A stretch of DNA of 64,000 bases, from contig OX579635.1 in the NCBI GenBank assembly GCA_951230915.1, forward strand, positions 38,440,001 through 38,504,000. Reading direction: 5' to 3'. Both the position numbers and the translations under genes were made by a program. Below the pieces are notes generated by a model, which saw only the letters and a program-made list of their open reading frames with translations, did not search any database and had not been told where the DNA came from. How positions within the stretch are numbered: the first letter of the stretch is position 1; every line of letters starts with the position of its first letter. This document shows positions 22,830 through 33,972 of this stretch, one piece after another. The stretch is from Antitrichia curtipendula. Its lineage: Eukaryota > Streptophyta > Bryopsida > Hypnales > Leucodontaceae.

Positions 22830-24250
22830 CAGCATGTGTTTTGTGGCAACCTAGAAATTTTGGGCAATTATGTATGACAAGAGATTTGCATATCTTAGGT
22901 TGAAATTTAATAAAAGGAGGGGACAAGGAATATCTTTCATATTCACTAAATTTCATGACATTTGAAAATGTGAGTAAAATGTTATGGCCTAATATGTTAT
23001 TTTTTTCTAGAGGGCCAATCCGGGAAGATTAAAAAAAATCACTTTTTTTGTAAAACGAAAATGTGAAATAGGTTCTCTAGATTTATTTATATGTGAAAAG
23101 CCTTGAATCATTCCAATTTGATCAATAAGTCAAAAGTTATGAGGAGTTTTAGTTTGCGGGCAATTTTGAATTTCTCTACTCTAAAATAAACTCTGAAGTC
23201 CTTTAGTTAACTCAATTTCCAATATTTTTGAGCATTTTGGATGAAAATATAGTAAAAAATCATTGGAGGTTAATCCTTCAACGTCAACATAGACGTTTTG
23301 CGTTTGATGGGTGATAAAGAATCCTTTTAGTACAATAAAAATGCAACTATTCATCTTCAAAATTTTGTTGTGAAAAGGGGAGGTCTTTTTACAATAATTT
23401 GACTTCCAATGAGTGCTTTTGTTATTTCTTCAACCAATGATTCACATGGTAATGAAAAGGGATGATTTGCAAGGTCACCCCTTTGTTCTTTACGGATTAA
23501 GTGGTCGACTATGGGTTAAGTGGTCGACTAAGTGGTTCTGCCATAATGTAAAACTGGTGAATGAGTTAAATGACTATGACTGAGAGAATGGAGAACTTCA
23601 GTTATACAAATCTAAAAGATATCTGAGGGTAAAATAAGATACAGAAAGAAAATTCTTGAGGGGGGAAGTGGCTTAGTTAATGACGGGGCTTGGAGGGACA
23701 AGCCACGTGGTGTTCAGAACTTGACATAACATAAGGTGGGTACACCCAAAACCGCCACTTTTTGCTACTGAGCCTAGTTACTACGATTAGACTGGTCAAA
23801 TTTTCATATATTCTTGTTGGCAAGTGAAAGGAGGTTTCAACGCACCAGAGAACGTGGCATTTGGACATTGTATGCAAAAGTTATTAAGGGTCAAAGTTTG
23901 TTTTTGAAAGTGCTCCATCCAAATAGGTACATAACTGATTTTCGAAATGTACACAGCCTGTAGATGGCGCTTTAAGGTCAGGTGCCATTTTGGGGGTGCC
24001 TACCTTACACTCTTCTCAGGATAATTTGGGAATGCTCAATTCCAGAGTACAGTCAGTCAGAGAGGGTTGGGTGCACTGGCATCCAGTCCTTCTGTGGTTG
24101 ACAACAGCTGCAGTCAGGCAGACAATTCCACAACGAGAAGCACCCAATCGGCATTCACCACATCACACAAATTCAGACTCATTCGCCAGTCAGGAACGTG
24201 TAACTTACCTGACAGAGTATCTCTAAACTTCGTAACCAAAGAATTTTAAT
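22830..24250. other. Intergenic sequence with repeat fragments, no gene seen
   Basis: The segment about 23255-23430 is a diverged inverted relative of the repeat shared by 33247-33470 and 41502-41733 (ATGCAACTATTCATC, TTGACTTCCAATGAGTGC). Near 23500-23550 a short end-like sequence (AAGTGGTCGACTAAGTGG, TTCTGCCATAAT) resembles an inverted terminus of the 407-bp family. The last 500 bases lie downstream of the MSL gene. Confidence 0.45.
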
Positions 24251-24854
24251 AAATAATAGTTCACCTCTTCCAAGCAAGTTCTCAGTCCGGGTCCCAAGTT
24301 GAGGTTGCCCAGCAGCTAGCCATACCGCATTACCGCGTTATAAGTTCAAATTCACAAGAGGCGGGGGGCACGTACTTCCTGAATAAGGTACTACCAGTGC
24401 GCTCAAACCAAAATTTCCACTAATTCTAATTAATGTACTACATCTGTCTCTCCTATTTCTCGATCAGACTAAAATGAGCCATGCCGCAAGTGAATTGGGT
24501 CATATCCACCTGTTGGAAGAATTCATGACATTGAGATGGCATTCTACCAATCTGCATACGTCACTGGTAGCCCCTCAGTCAGGCTACGAAAGAATTGCCA
24601 CCCTAAATCTCTCACCTCGGATAACAGGAGAACGTCAATCCTGCATTGGGTCAATATTGCAACCCGTCTTCGAGTATGATACACAGCACGGGTGTTGATA
24701 TTGCAAGATACACCTCCAAGAGCGTCTGCGTCTAATTGCTGACCAATCATTTCAGTTACTAAACCATCGGATAAGCGACTGAAACCAACAGAGAAATTGG
24801 GGAACTCAAACCACGTCACTGATGCATCCCCTCTAATTTTCTTCTGAAATGAAG

Positions 24855-27800
24855 TCACAGCGCCCGGTTGAGGTTGATCATCGTTCCATCAACAGATTTC
24901 ACGTGTACTTCTTGAGTAGGAAGATGGTAATCAATTTTGAGTTCCTCAAACAGTCTCTTCATTTCCAAAATCAAATCAGAGCGCCGGATCGTCTTCTCCC
25001 CAAAGTTATGGAAGTTCATTGTGTGTGTAACCCCCAAAATGAGTTCCAACCTTCCAGTCTCTGGCGAACAATCCATACAATTGAGAGTGAAAGTGTCTTT
25101 CCAGTGCTGAGGCTTGCTGGTGATATAACTGCAAAAGAAAACCAGCATATCAGAACAGCAGATTGCCTTCAACAAAAACCGCGGACAAAAAAGACTAAAC
25201 TGACCATAAGCAGCAGTAAAACTCAACATAAAAGTTAACGATCTATTATAGAGGACACGAACTGAAACCCACCTGCAAATACTGTCTTTGAGCCGTCCGA
25301 TCTTATCAGCAGTGGTGGTCGCTGCAATGAAGAATTTAAACATATCACCCATATCTGGGCTGCGGTAGTAATTCGTTATAGGCTTGGTGGCAAGTACCGA
25401 GTTCGGATACCAAACCTTCGCGTTAAAATCTCCAAGTAACACCGTCGTCAAAATGTTCATCTCCTCAACCACATACTGCCACAACAATTGCAACAGTTTT
25501 CTGAGTCAAACTTCTGTTAAAAGCCCAATACATACAACTCTGGAATATTATCGCTGCACTATGAAAAGGGCAAACTATTTAGGAAATCAGAACTAAGCAA
25601 AATGCCTTGTTAAAAACTTGTTACAATCGTTGGGAGTATGTGTACCATAGTCCCATCAACGACGCAACGATCACCCACATCGAATGGGTGATAAACAAAG
25701 ACGAAGATGATGGCCTCGAAAACAGTCTTCAGTGTGTTCCCGAAAATGAACACCAAAATGAGCAGTTGAGACGAAACAAGGACCAGAAGCTGGGTAGTAG
25801 CAACGTCCAAGATCAGAAGCCAAATGACAGCCACCACAATAAGCAGAATAACATCTATCATGCGGTGGAGCTTGCTGACAGCACTTTTGGTGTCACTCAG
25901 CGACAAAGCAAGTGCTCGCCTCTCTTGGTACACATTCACCTATAAACACCGGAGAATTGGTTAGAATTGTGTCATATAAACATCAATTAATTGTAAAAAA
26001 TACCAAACCCTAAAGGAAACGTAAAGCAACAATCAGTTACTAGAAGATCGAGAGGTAGTAATAAGTTCAGTACCAGATTAGCTTGCAAAGAAGAACAAAA
26101 TGTAGGGCAACTAAGACAAGCAAGCACGTCAGGCAAGCAGGGAGCGCATACCACCCAGGTCTTCAGAGCCTTCTTTGTAATTTTTCCTGTCTCCATAGCG
26201 CCATCAAAGAGAGCAAGTGCACGAATAGCATCTTCATCTGGCATAAATCGCATTAGGTCATCCTCGGTAATATATCTGTAGTCCACAATCCAATTGTTCC
26301 TACCGTTAGAAAAGAAGTCGAAAAGAAGTCAAAAGAAAAATAATGTTCTTGAAATCAGATCCTCAACCTTTGGGCACATCTGCTATTCAAGGAAGGATTT
26401 AGATATCCAAGATAAAGACATTTACTTTCTTTCAAACAATTCTGCTAACATGTTGAGTTCAACTTTTGAAAGCAAACCGTCAGCCTTATGGATCTAGTCA
26501 TCATGGAGAAAGTCTTGGAAAACAAACCAAATGGTCCTAGTGTTGCAGTATTGGGGCTACGTTATTTTCGTGATCTATATGTTTTCAGTGCTACAGTGGA
26601 ATAAGCTCAACACTCTTCAAGAATGCAATTCGTTCAGATTATGCAGCAAGTGTAAAAGATGCTTGGATACAACAGTAAAAGATGCAGCCTGTAAACAAGG
26701 AAGGCGTGCTTACGCCATGCCAGGTCGAGGAACGTTGTCGAAAATCTCCTTGGCAACAGCTTTGGCCTGCCACTCACTCCTGATCTCGGTATCCATCCCC
26801 TCGCTACCCTCCGCCGCATCGGTATCAAGCCCTTGACCAAGAGTGGCAACGCCTTGATATCTCACCAAATTGATGAGCCGCTTCATGTTGAAAGCGGACA
26901 CATTCTTCCGGTTCAGCTTGTGCAAATGCTCGACAGTGAGTCCGGAGCCTTTCACTTCCCCAGACAAGCCCGTTTTACTCCTCTTGAACGTCTTATTCGA
27001 TTTTAGGGTTTCATTCCCCTCACTAATTCCTGGCAACCCCGCCAACCCCGGCGCCGTCGCACCCGCTTTCTTCAACAGTGCTACTTCGTCCATCAGCTTC
27101 TCGTCTTCCTCCTTCATTTGCTGAAGCTCCACCACCGGCGGCCCAGAGAGGACCTCCAAAACATGCTGGTTGAATAAAGAATCGCGGATGCGTTCGAAGT
27201 AGGTATCCACATGGAAAGAGGAAGCCAGTACCTTCACTAAAAATACTTTAACAAGGAACAAGCACGCTGCGAGAAGAAAGCATTGCAAGACCTTCGTCAC
27301 GTAGACGAGTTTCTTGCTGGCGCTTCGGGCTTTCGCGTTGAACATGAAATTCCATGCCATGAGCACCAATGCTAACCATATGCAATTGCGTACGCTGCGA
27401 CGCAATGCGTAGACGAAGTAGAGGACGCGACGTCGAGTTAAGAAGTTAATCTCCAAAATGAAAACTAATGTACGCGCTACCCAGCCGGACACCAAACGGC
27501 CGCAGACAATGACGAGCGCAAGAAGAATCCATTTCCAAAGTAAAAGCCCCCAGAGCGTCACACGCTTCAGTTGCGGAAGCGCTCGGCTGCATACCACAGC
27601 GCCGAGGAGGACAATGAGCGCTATCCACTCGAAAAAACCTCCCCAGGTTAACTTCTTTTGCATCTTCGGTCGGTCAGGAAGGTCCAAACCCTTGAAAGGA
27701 TCTTCTTCTTCCTCCTCCAGGCGGCCTAATGCTCCGCCAGGCAGCATTCCCGACTTCATAAGCTGCGAACGAAGCTGCCCCGACCATAACTTCCCCGAGC

Positions 27801-28911
27801 GGAGCTGCTGTGACCTTTGCGGGCCGGACTTCAGAATGCCTGACTTTGCTGGTCCGGAGTTTCGTGGAGTGCCGCTCTTCTGATCGAATGGCTTCCTCGG
27901 CTCCGCAAATCGCGACTTCGCTCGGTTGTAATGACTCGCGGGAATCGCTGAGGCTTTCGTAACAAGCTCCTCATCTCGAAACGAGTGCCGCTGGCTGCTG
28001 TGAGTGCTCGTCTTGCGCAAACGCAGGCTACTCCCGAGCTCTTCGCCGCGGTCGAATTTGTTGTCAAATGCAGGATTCTCAAGAATGTTTGTGACATGAT
28101 CCCCCGAGGATGGGAGGCTAGAGAGCAATGCAGGTAAGCGTTGGGAGGAATTCGTGGAGTCGGAGTCTACCTGCGAGAATCGGCGAATGGAGCTAAAGGC
28201 AGAGTTGTCCTTGCTCATCTCCGACTCCGACTGCGAGTAAATCTGCGTTTCGGGAAGATGAGGTAGACCACTCTTCTTGTTCAACGACCACGACGAAACG
28301 GGATCCATTTCGATGGTCGTTTCTTTATTCTGCTTCCGCCATAAGTTTCCGGCAGAATCCGGCACTTGTCTACCACTGCTCATGTCCAAGCTCTTCGTCC
28401 GCCACCTCCTCTGAGGCATAACCGAATCCTCCTTCAACAAGCTGACTTTCTCTAAAGTGTCATGCTGGTGCCAACCGTTGTCAACTCTGTTCTCCTCGGT
28501 GCCTCCACTCTCATCGAAGCGCACCCTCGGTGGTAAGCGCTCCTCCATCTCTCGTCCTGAACTTTTGCTATAATGCAGATGTCCAGCCGATGCAGCTCTC
28601 GCTCGTCTTTCTAGGTCCTCCAGAGCCGACGGCAATCTCACATTGTTCAATTCGCCCGTAACTCCTGTCTTAGACGCAACAAATCCGTCGTCACTTTTCA
28701 TTCTGCAAGTTTCTGTCCGCTCATCTACCGTGCCATCTGTCAAGAGCTGGTTGCTAGACTTCGCCGCGTTGAATCGGAGTTCGGCCACAATCAATGCAGG
28801 TTGGCCAAAGGTCGGAGTTGAAGGTTCGACAAGAGCAGGTACATCTCCAGCTTTGAAGGTTGGAGGGGTGTCACGAAGATCAGGCGGAGATGGCGTATCA
28901 CGCGACATCAT
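24855..28911 (-). CDS. MSL: MscS-like mechanosensitive ion channel (plant MSL group III), five exons
   Basis: Predicted plasma-membrane mechanosensitive channel of the MSL10 type. Exons are 28911-26714, 26275-26152, 25939-25646, 25475-25273 and 25128-24855, all GT-AG. They sum to 3093 nt (1030 aa), ending in TGA. Residues 1-425 are hydrophilic, Ser-rich and probably disordered, with basic SG-containing repeats at about 347-395. Six hydrophobic segments lie near 426-446, 455-478, 505-525, 538-563, 803-821 and 825-858. Family landmarks are FHVDTYFERI and LSGPPVVEL after segment 4, IRSEWQAKA at the exon 1 end, FGNT and HPFDVGDR after the pore-lining segment, then VVEEMNILTT, WYPNSVLATKP and NYYRSPDMGD in the MscS beta domain. 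Every exon junction joins in frame and keeps family spacing. The start is the first ATG after an in-frame TAG. A second ATG follows at once. At 1030 aa it is longer than Arabidopsis MSL10 (about 730 aa), because of the N-terminus. Confidence 0.93.
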
Positions 28912-28929
28912 TGTTCGCAACAACGAATG

Positions 28930-28989
28930 CTACTCGCCACGCATAGTCCTCCATCTTCTCGCATGCAGAACAATGCTCCTCCACTCCAT
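28930..28989 (-). CDS. Possible 19-codon upstream ORF of the MSL gene
   Basis: ATG at 28989 opens a 19-codon frame (MEWRSIVLHA...) ending with TAG at 28930, 18 bases before the channel start at 28911. A second in-frame ATG lies at 28944. If the transcript begins upstream of 28989, this could reduce translation of the channel. Chance occurrence is quite possible. Confidence 0.3.
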   Translation of the reverse strand: MEWRSIVLHARRWRTMRGE

Positions 28990-29460
28990 GGCCACCCCTT
29001 AAGTGCCTCCGCCGAATTCTGGCTGTCGCTTCCCGTGTTTGTCAGCTAACCGCTCGCGCGCCACCGCTTTTTCCGGAATATCAACTTGCAACAGTGCCAC
29101 CTGCCTAATCCAGAAAATTTTCATGGAAAATAAGAAAACGCAAATGACATGACTACGAAAATTTGCCTTATATCTCAAAAAATGACATGACTACAACGAA
29201 AACGAAAACGACATGACTAACTTAGAACAAGCTCATCAGTCAGTGTCACAAATGCCAGTACGCATTTCTCAGAACTCACCACGTTCTACTGGCGTGGTGC
29301 CTTTAGAAGCCAAACCATTTCTGCTGCGACAAAGTCTTGTGCTGACGAATCCAATTCATAAGTTGATTTCGGAGGGAAAATGTTTTTGGCATTAAAATAC
29401 TCCTAGCAGCCGAAATTGATGCATTCATGGCGGAAAAAAGGGGAGAGCGTTTCGAGACTT
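28990..29460. promoter_or_regulatory. MSL upstream region
   Basis: This stretch presumably contains the 5' UTR and promoter of the minus-strand MSL gene, because the last exon of the next gene ends only about 1.4 kb upstream at 30309. A short motif ATGACATGACTA recurs near 29148, 29183 and 29212. No clear TATA box was assigned. Confidence 0.4.
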
Positions 29461-29473
29461 GTTCCACACCTAA

Positions 29474-29880
29474 GGTAGGACCACCCATACCTAATCACTT
29501 AAGGATCTGTAGAGAAAATGGTGAACTATTTAGTGCAATGGAATTTTTTCCCATGTAGGAAGATAGAAAATATTGTGATTGTAGAATTTTCAGAATTTTA
29601 TTTGCAAAACTGAAATTTCTGTGAATTTTAGAAGGCAAAAAGTGTTCTGAACTAATACCCAATATGTAGAGTCTTGCAATTCCGATCATAGAAGAGACTA
29701 CTTCCTACTCATGTATACAAATTTCAAACTAACACGTGGCATTTAGCAATTGCTCCTCGCAGCCTTGGGTATCGTGCATGTCATTAAATCTAGCGATTCT
29801 CAAAAAAATCTGCCTGGTCGGAATTAGCTTACCTCTACAGGTTGGAAATCCATCCCTGGTTGGTAATGGGTGGTCCGACC
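29474..29880. mobile_element. 407-bp TIR element, intact copy
   Basis: It begins GGTAGGACCACCCATACC and ends GGTAATGGGTGGTCCGACC, inverted repeats with one substitution and one extra base. CTAA and TTAG outside extend the inversion, so the exact boundary and target duplication are uncertain. Interior phrases (CCATGTAGGAAGATAG, ATGTAGAGTCTTGCAATTCC) match the copies at 13395-19100 and 22470-22822. No coding capacity. It lies between the MSL gene and the repeat-protein gene. Confidence 0.7.
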
Positions 29881-30112
29881 TTAGCTAATTTCGTCAGCTA
29901 CAGTTCGAGATTTATTGGCTTTAATTACCGGTATTCCGGTTATCTCTTCCTCTGCATCGTTCGGACTTCGGAGTGACGATTGTCAGCAACAAGATTCGAG
30001 TGCATAGTATGTTCATCGCGCCGAAAACAGCAGTTGGTCGAAAATAGAAACATACTTTTTATTAACTTATACCGCGAAAATTGTTGCATACAAAAGCTTC
30101 TGCAGTCGATGA

Positions 30113-30161
30113 ATGTACAGTATGAAACAAGACACGCAACTCAACCTAGCAATGTGATATT
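30113..30161. other. Conserved 3'-flank block shared by the two repeat-protein genes
   Basis: TGTACAGTATGAAACAAGACACGC and what follows, through CAATGTGATA, correspond to blocks at about 49355-49407 and 49789-49838 downstream of the paralogue (shared phrases AACACGCAACT/ACACGCAACT and CTAGCAA). It lies about 150-200 bases beyond the stop codon and could be part of the 3' UTR. Confidence 0.55.
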
Positions 30162-30308
30162 CCCCCCGCAACAGGAGTTTTTTCCCTCTACTCTTTCAAA
30201 CCCTAGCTAAACTACAGTTCTCGCTGGGTTCTATTCGTCTTCGCCTTGAGCGGAAAGTCATTCAAGATTTTCTGATTCAATGAATGTTTGCGTGGTGCTG
30301 TGTTGAAA

Positions 30309-31673
30309 TTAGTGATGGATGATCCTTCCCAGCAATCCGTGCTTCTTTCTTGGTGTAGACGGGTTGGAGGTCGTCGTCGTAGTGCCGTCGAGGTTGTGTT
30401 GGTGACCGATTCCTGCGGTCCCGTTGTGGCGGTGGTGACCGTGAGTGCCGGTTGTGTGGATAGCACCGTTATGTTCAGCGTCTGAGTCGGAGGAAGAAGA
30501 AGACGACGAGCTCGTTGTTCTGTTGAGAATACCACCGGTCTTGTGACCGTGCTTGTGACCGAGCAGGTTGAAGTGCGTGGGGTTCACGAACTCGCCAGCA
30601 GGTGCCTCGCAGTAGCTGCGGATTGATCACAGGATACATTAGAAATTGCATTTTCAGTCACTCTTTTCCTTAGTTGAAAAATTCACATGACTTTGAAAAT
30701 ACGAGTTCCTTCTTTGTTCTTTTTCTGAACATACGCCAGAGTCCCACAATCGAAGTGCAGCGAGAAATTATGGCGAAATCGTAGAAACTTACTTTCCGGT
30801 AGGCACTTCGACCATGCGCGTGACGGGAACCTCCCTCACGACAGGCACTCTGATTGTTTCTTCAATATCTTCAACGATAACGCGGGGCACCCTCTCAATC
30901 CTGGGCGTGTCGACGTACTCGATCACAGGGACCATATCCGTCACTTCTCGCTCCTCGGGTACAACTCTGTATCGTGACACAGTCAAGATTTAGGTCAATG
31001 GAACCATGATCGCTTGCTAAATGACAAAGGCTATAGGATTAGCGACGTGGCTTACATGTGCACGATCTCGATTCTTGTCTTCGGCACCTCTCTGATAATA
31101 GGCACGCGATCTACATGCTGCACTTCGTCCAAGACCACCCTCGTCTTCGTCACGATGATCGTTCGCTCTTCATTCACAATCTCTTTCACGTAATCCGTCT
31201 TCTCCACGGTACGCATCTCAGGGTACCGCTGGATAACTTGCACTCTGGTCTCATACTCCTTTGGCTGCAGAGCGTCATCACACACATACACCAAATCAGA
31301 CATTGCACCAACACGAGCATCACATTGTACACGAACAGATCCATGTGACGTTGCTTACGAGATTGCGCATGTTCGGATTGGGGCAGTAAGCTTCGCCTTC
31401 ATTGCTAACAACTGTCCGCACGCCCTCGACGCCATGATGGCCATGGCCTCGGCGACGAATACCCTCCTCATCAGAGCTGCTCATCGAGGAGCTGCTCCTG
31501 CTCCTACTAACACTCCGGCTATGTCCCGGCAACCTGGTGCGACGATGACGAGGGCGTCCTGCACGTCCCGTCGCAGCCGCCTTCGCAGCGTCCACGGCCT
31601 GACCTCCTACGCCCTTCCCCTCCATGCGGGCAGTTTCAGCTCCCATAGCTGCACGACCTCCTACAGTGGCCAT
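30309..31673 (-). CDS. Alveolin/articulin-like Val-Pro repeat protein, paralogue A (four exons)
   Basis: Exons 31673-31359, 31264-31056, 30966-30793 and 30615-30309 join with GT-AG introns of 94, 89 and 177 nt in phases 0, 2 and 2, giving 334 aa. Residues 1-105 are Gly/Ala/Arg-rich with an SRSRSSSS tract and end YCPNPNMRNL. Residues 106-233 are the core: dense Val, Ile, Pro and alternating charge (RVPIIREVPKTR, RVPVVREVPVTR), no predicted membrane segment. Residues 234-334 start YCEAPAGEFVNPTHF, then His- and Ser-rich sequence, and finish with basic KKHGLLGRIIHH. Charged V/P repeats flanked by cysteines recall alveolins and articulins, proteins of protist membrane skeletons. I know no named plant family with this design. 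Homology to alveolins is unproven because low-complexity V/P repeats can converge. The matching paralogue strongly supports this model. A soluble, filament-forming or membrane-associated role is inferred. Confidence 0.88.
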
Positions 31674-31679
31674 CTCTGA

Positions 31680-32360
31680 CTACTCCCGGAACAAGCTTCC
31701 GTATCAAACCTTTGAACCTACACGTCGAAAAACACACAATGTCCAATTTCAGTACAGTCTCCGATCCTTCAATCCCGCTACTACATTCATAAATTACCAC
31801 AAAAGTCTTGCGAAACCACTGAGATGTCACTGCGATGTCACAGTTGCAATCAAATCCACAAAACACTCCGCAGATGCTGGTGACGCAACATCAGAGCATT
31901 TTGTTCTCACCTGGAAATTGAAGTGACGAGCTTGAGGATTTGAGCTAACTTAGACTGAGGACTGAATGCAAGATTGATTACAAGAGAATAACTAAAGATG
32001 GGGGATCATGGGCAAGCTGGAGTAAGTACTTAAGGTTGGCGTTGCAGCCATTTCGGGCAGCATTGTTCCCGAATTGTACACCACGTGCCGTGGTGTCCGA
32101 TTCCTCAGGCGTTGAGTCACGATTAGGGTTTGCCGTTTGTGCCGGTACATTGATTCCAGTACTCGTCTCGTACCTGGCTCGTACGTGTTGGCACCCTCGT
32201 CTTCTGCGGGGCGGCAGTGGCTCGGCCACCAAGGCCAGCGTGAGGCTTCGCCGAGTCTGACGGGTCTGACGGTGGGAAAGCGTCGCCAGCAGTTTCCCAC
32301 AAGTCGTGAGTGAATTTTTTTTGGGATTTTTCATATCACCCATGTCAGTGACGGTCAAAT
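31680..32360. other. GC-rich upstream region of paralogue A, no separate gene called
   Basis: A 126-codon minus-strand frame (32358-31978) and overlapping 102- and 74-codon frames arise from GC-rich composition. They lack domain features, so I treat the stretch as promoter/5' UTR of the downstream gene. A real small upstream exon cannot be excluded. Confidence 0.4.
32082..32087. promoter_or_regulatory. G-box CACGTG upstream of paralogue A
   Basis: A perfect CACGTG within ACCACGTGCCG, about 410 bases upstream of the start codon at 31673, in a GC-rich stretch that is probably promoter or 5' UTR. Plant bZIP and bHLH factors bind this core. A single site can occur by chance. Confidence 0.4.
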
Positions 32361-32436
32361 GTACAATGAGGAAACTTATTTTGCTATTTTTTCACTCTAT
32401 ACTCTATAGATCCATTTGAGTTACATAACCGGACTT

Positions 32437-32637
32437 TTCAACACTAATGTGGCACTGTCCCGTTGGTAACCCATCACCATTGCCATTACAAGTTCCGACT
32501 CATAATCTTCTTTCCTTTCAACTTGCTTCCTACACCCTTGGATAATGAAGATCAAAGTTTGTGATTGAAAAATGCACAACCAATTATGTACGATAACCTG
32601 TTCACCGCTAACGCAACTCATCGGTTATCTAATACAT
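32437..32637. repeat. About 200-bp dispersed repeat, copy 2
   Basis: Same orientation as copy 1 at 19116-19316, about 85 percent alike by eye. It sits about 760 bases upstream of paralogue A's start codon. Confidence 0.75.
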
Positions 32638-32639
32638 AA

Positions 32640-33845
32640 TTTGTTGTAGTAAAAAAGATTTGTCAAATTCTCGGCTAAGGCTTAAAATTTACCTCAAGTT
32701 GTCATGCCTTGGCCATTTGACTCGAGCCACAGCATTCCATAAACTTAATTATCTCATTCAGATATCGAGGCCAAAGTGCAGACATGGCACATGGAAAGCT
32801 AGGGCATTGGCTATGTGAGTGTCATCAGCCATGCATTTGGGCAAGTCATAAATTTTACACCTCGTTCTCCAGATTTCTTGACATGTTGACCCTGCTTTGA
32901 AGGTTTGGTGGTAGGGGAACGGCAACAAGCCGGCCCACTTTGACGCGCCTGACACACTCCATTCCTCCTTTGGCGCGTCCCATTTGAAGAGCGCTGCTGG
33001 AGATGCTTTTTAGCCTTCAACTGGACTGACTGCAGCACAACAGCAGTTGGGAAAAAGTCAATGAAATTTGGTGGACCCAAAAGGACAACGTTGTGAGACA
33101 TGAGTGACAGAATGGACTGACACTTGGCAGACGAATAGGCGAACGTGCTGGGACGGACCCCCTCCGCTGCTTGCCACCTCAGCCACAGACTCCTGGTACC
33201 AATGTTTGAACATTTCGCTATAGTTTTGCAAGCTGGAGAATGGACCCTTGAACGACGAGCTAGGTCACTGTTTTGGAACCGTGTGAATTGTCGGCTTAAA
33301 AAAAAATGCAAAAGCAGACATTGGAAGTCAAACTAATGAAAAAGACCCTTTCTTTTCAGACAAAAATTGGGAGGATGAATAGTTGCATTTCTATCTTGCA
33401 TGGAGAGATTCTTTGTCATTCATCATCCGGAAAATGTCAACAACGTTGTTTATGGGTTAATTAAGGTGGAGTTATCTAAAAGTGTCCATGTTCTTCAATG
33501 TATCTAATTTGTACATTTGAGAGGAGGTGGTTGCTTGTAGTGACCTTTGCATTTGAACTTCAAAAATTTGTAATTAATTCTAGGAAGGTTCAAAAAATAT
33601 GAAATGACTTGGGTTAGATTCCAATTTCACTTTTCTTCCTACGAAAATTTACCAAAAAATGTTTCAAGGAGTTCATTTTAGCTTCCTCCAAATGCAATCA
33701 GCTTTTAAAAAGTTGGGTGAAGATTCTAATTTACCAGATCTAGACAATCCTAAATTTGTTTTTAGGCTCTTGTGATATTTGAGACTTTTGTCAGCAATAA
33801 TATTTCCACCATTGTTATATATCTGACACTTGTTCCACCAATGTC
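32640..33845. other. Intergenic sequence with a dispersed repeat
   Basis: 33247-33470 is one copy of a 225-bp repeat (see 41502-41733). The GC-richer part at 32.85-33.25 kb holds overlapping frames of up to 166 codons on the minus strand (33311-32811) that show no recognisable domain and run through the repeat. I do not call a gene. Confidence 0.4.
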
Positions 33846-33971
<126 letters not shown>

Positions 33972-33972
33972 G

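Noticed and set aside
24544..24858. 104-codon minus-strand frame directly after the MSL stop as a further exon
   Set aside because: The MSL frame ends with TGA at 24855 at the family's normal C-terminus, so this stretch is better read as 3' UTR.
27458..27883. Plus-strand frame of 141 codons with Arg/Ser-rich stretches
   Set aside because: It is antisense to exon 1 of the MSL gene, whose sense frame is strongly supported by family motifs.
28643..29002. Plus-strand frame of 119 codons over the MSL start
   Set aside because: Antisense to the channel N-terminus, with no domain or codon signal of its own.
31978..32358. 126-codon minus-strand frame upstream of paralogue A as a separate gene
   Set aside because: Three overlapping frames of similar length occur in this GC-rich stretch, none has a recognisable motif, and the position fits promoter/5' UTR.
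32811..33311. 166-codon minus-strand frame
   Set aside because: It runs into a dispersed 225-bp repeat, has no domain or splice-site logic, and its composition follows the local GC patch.
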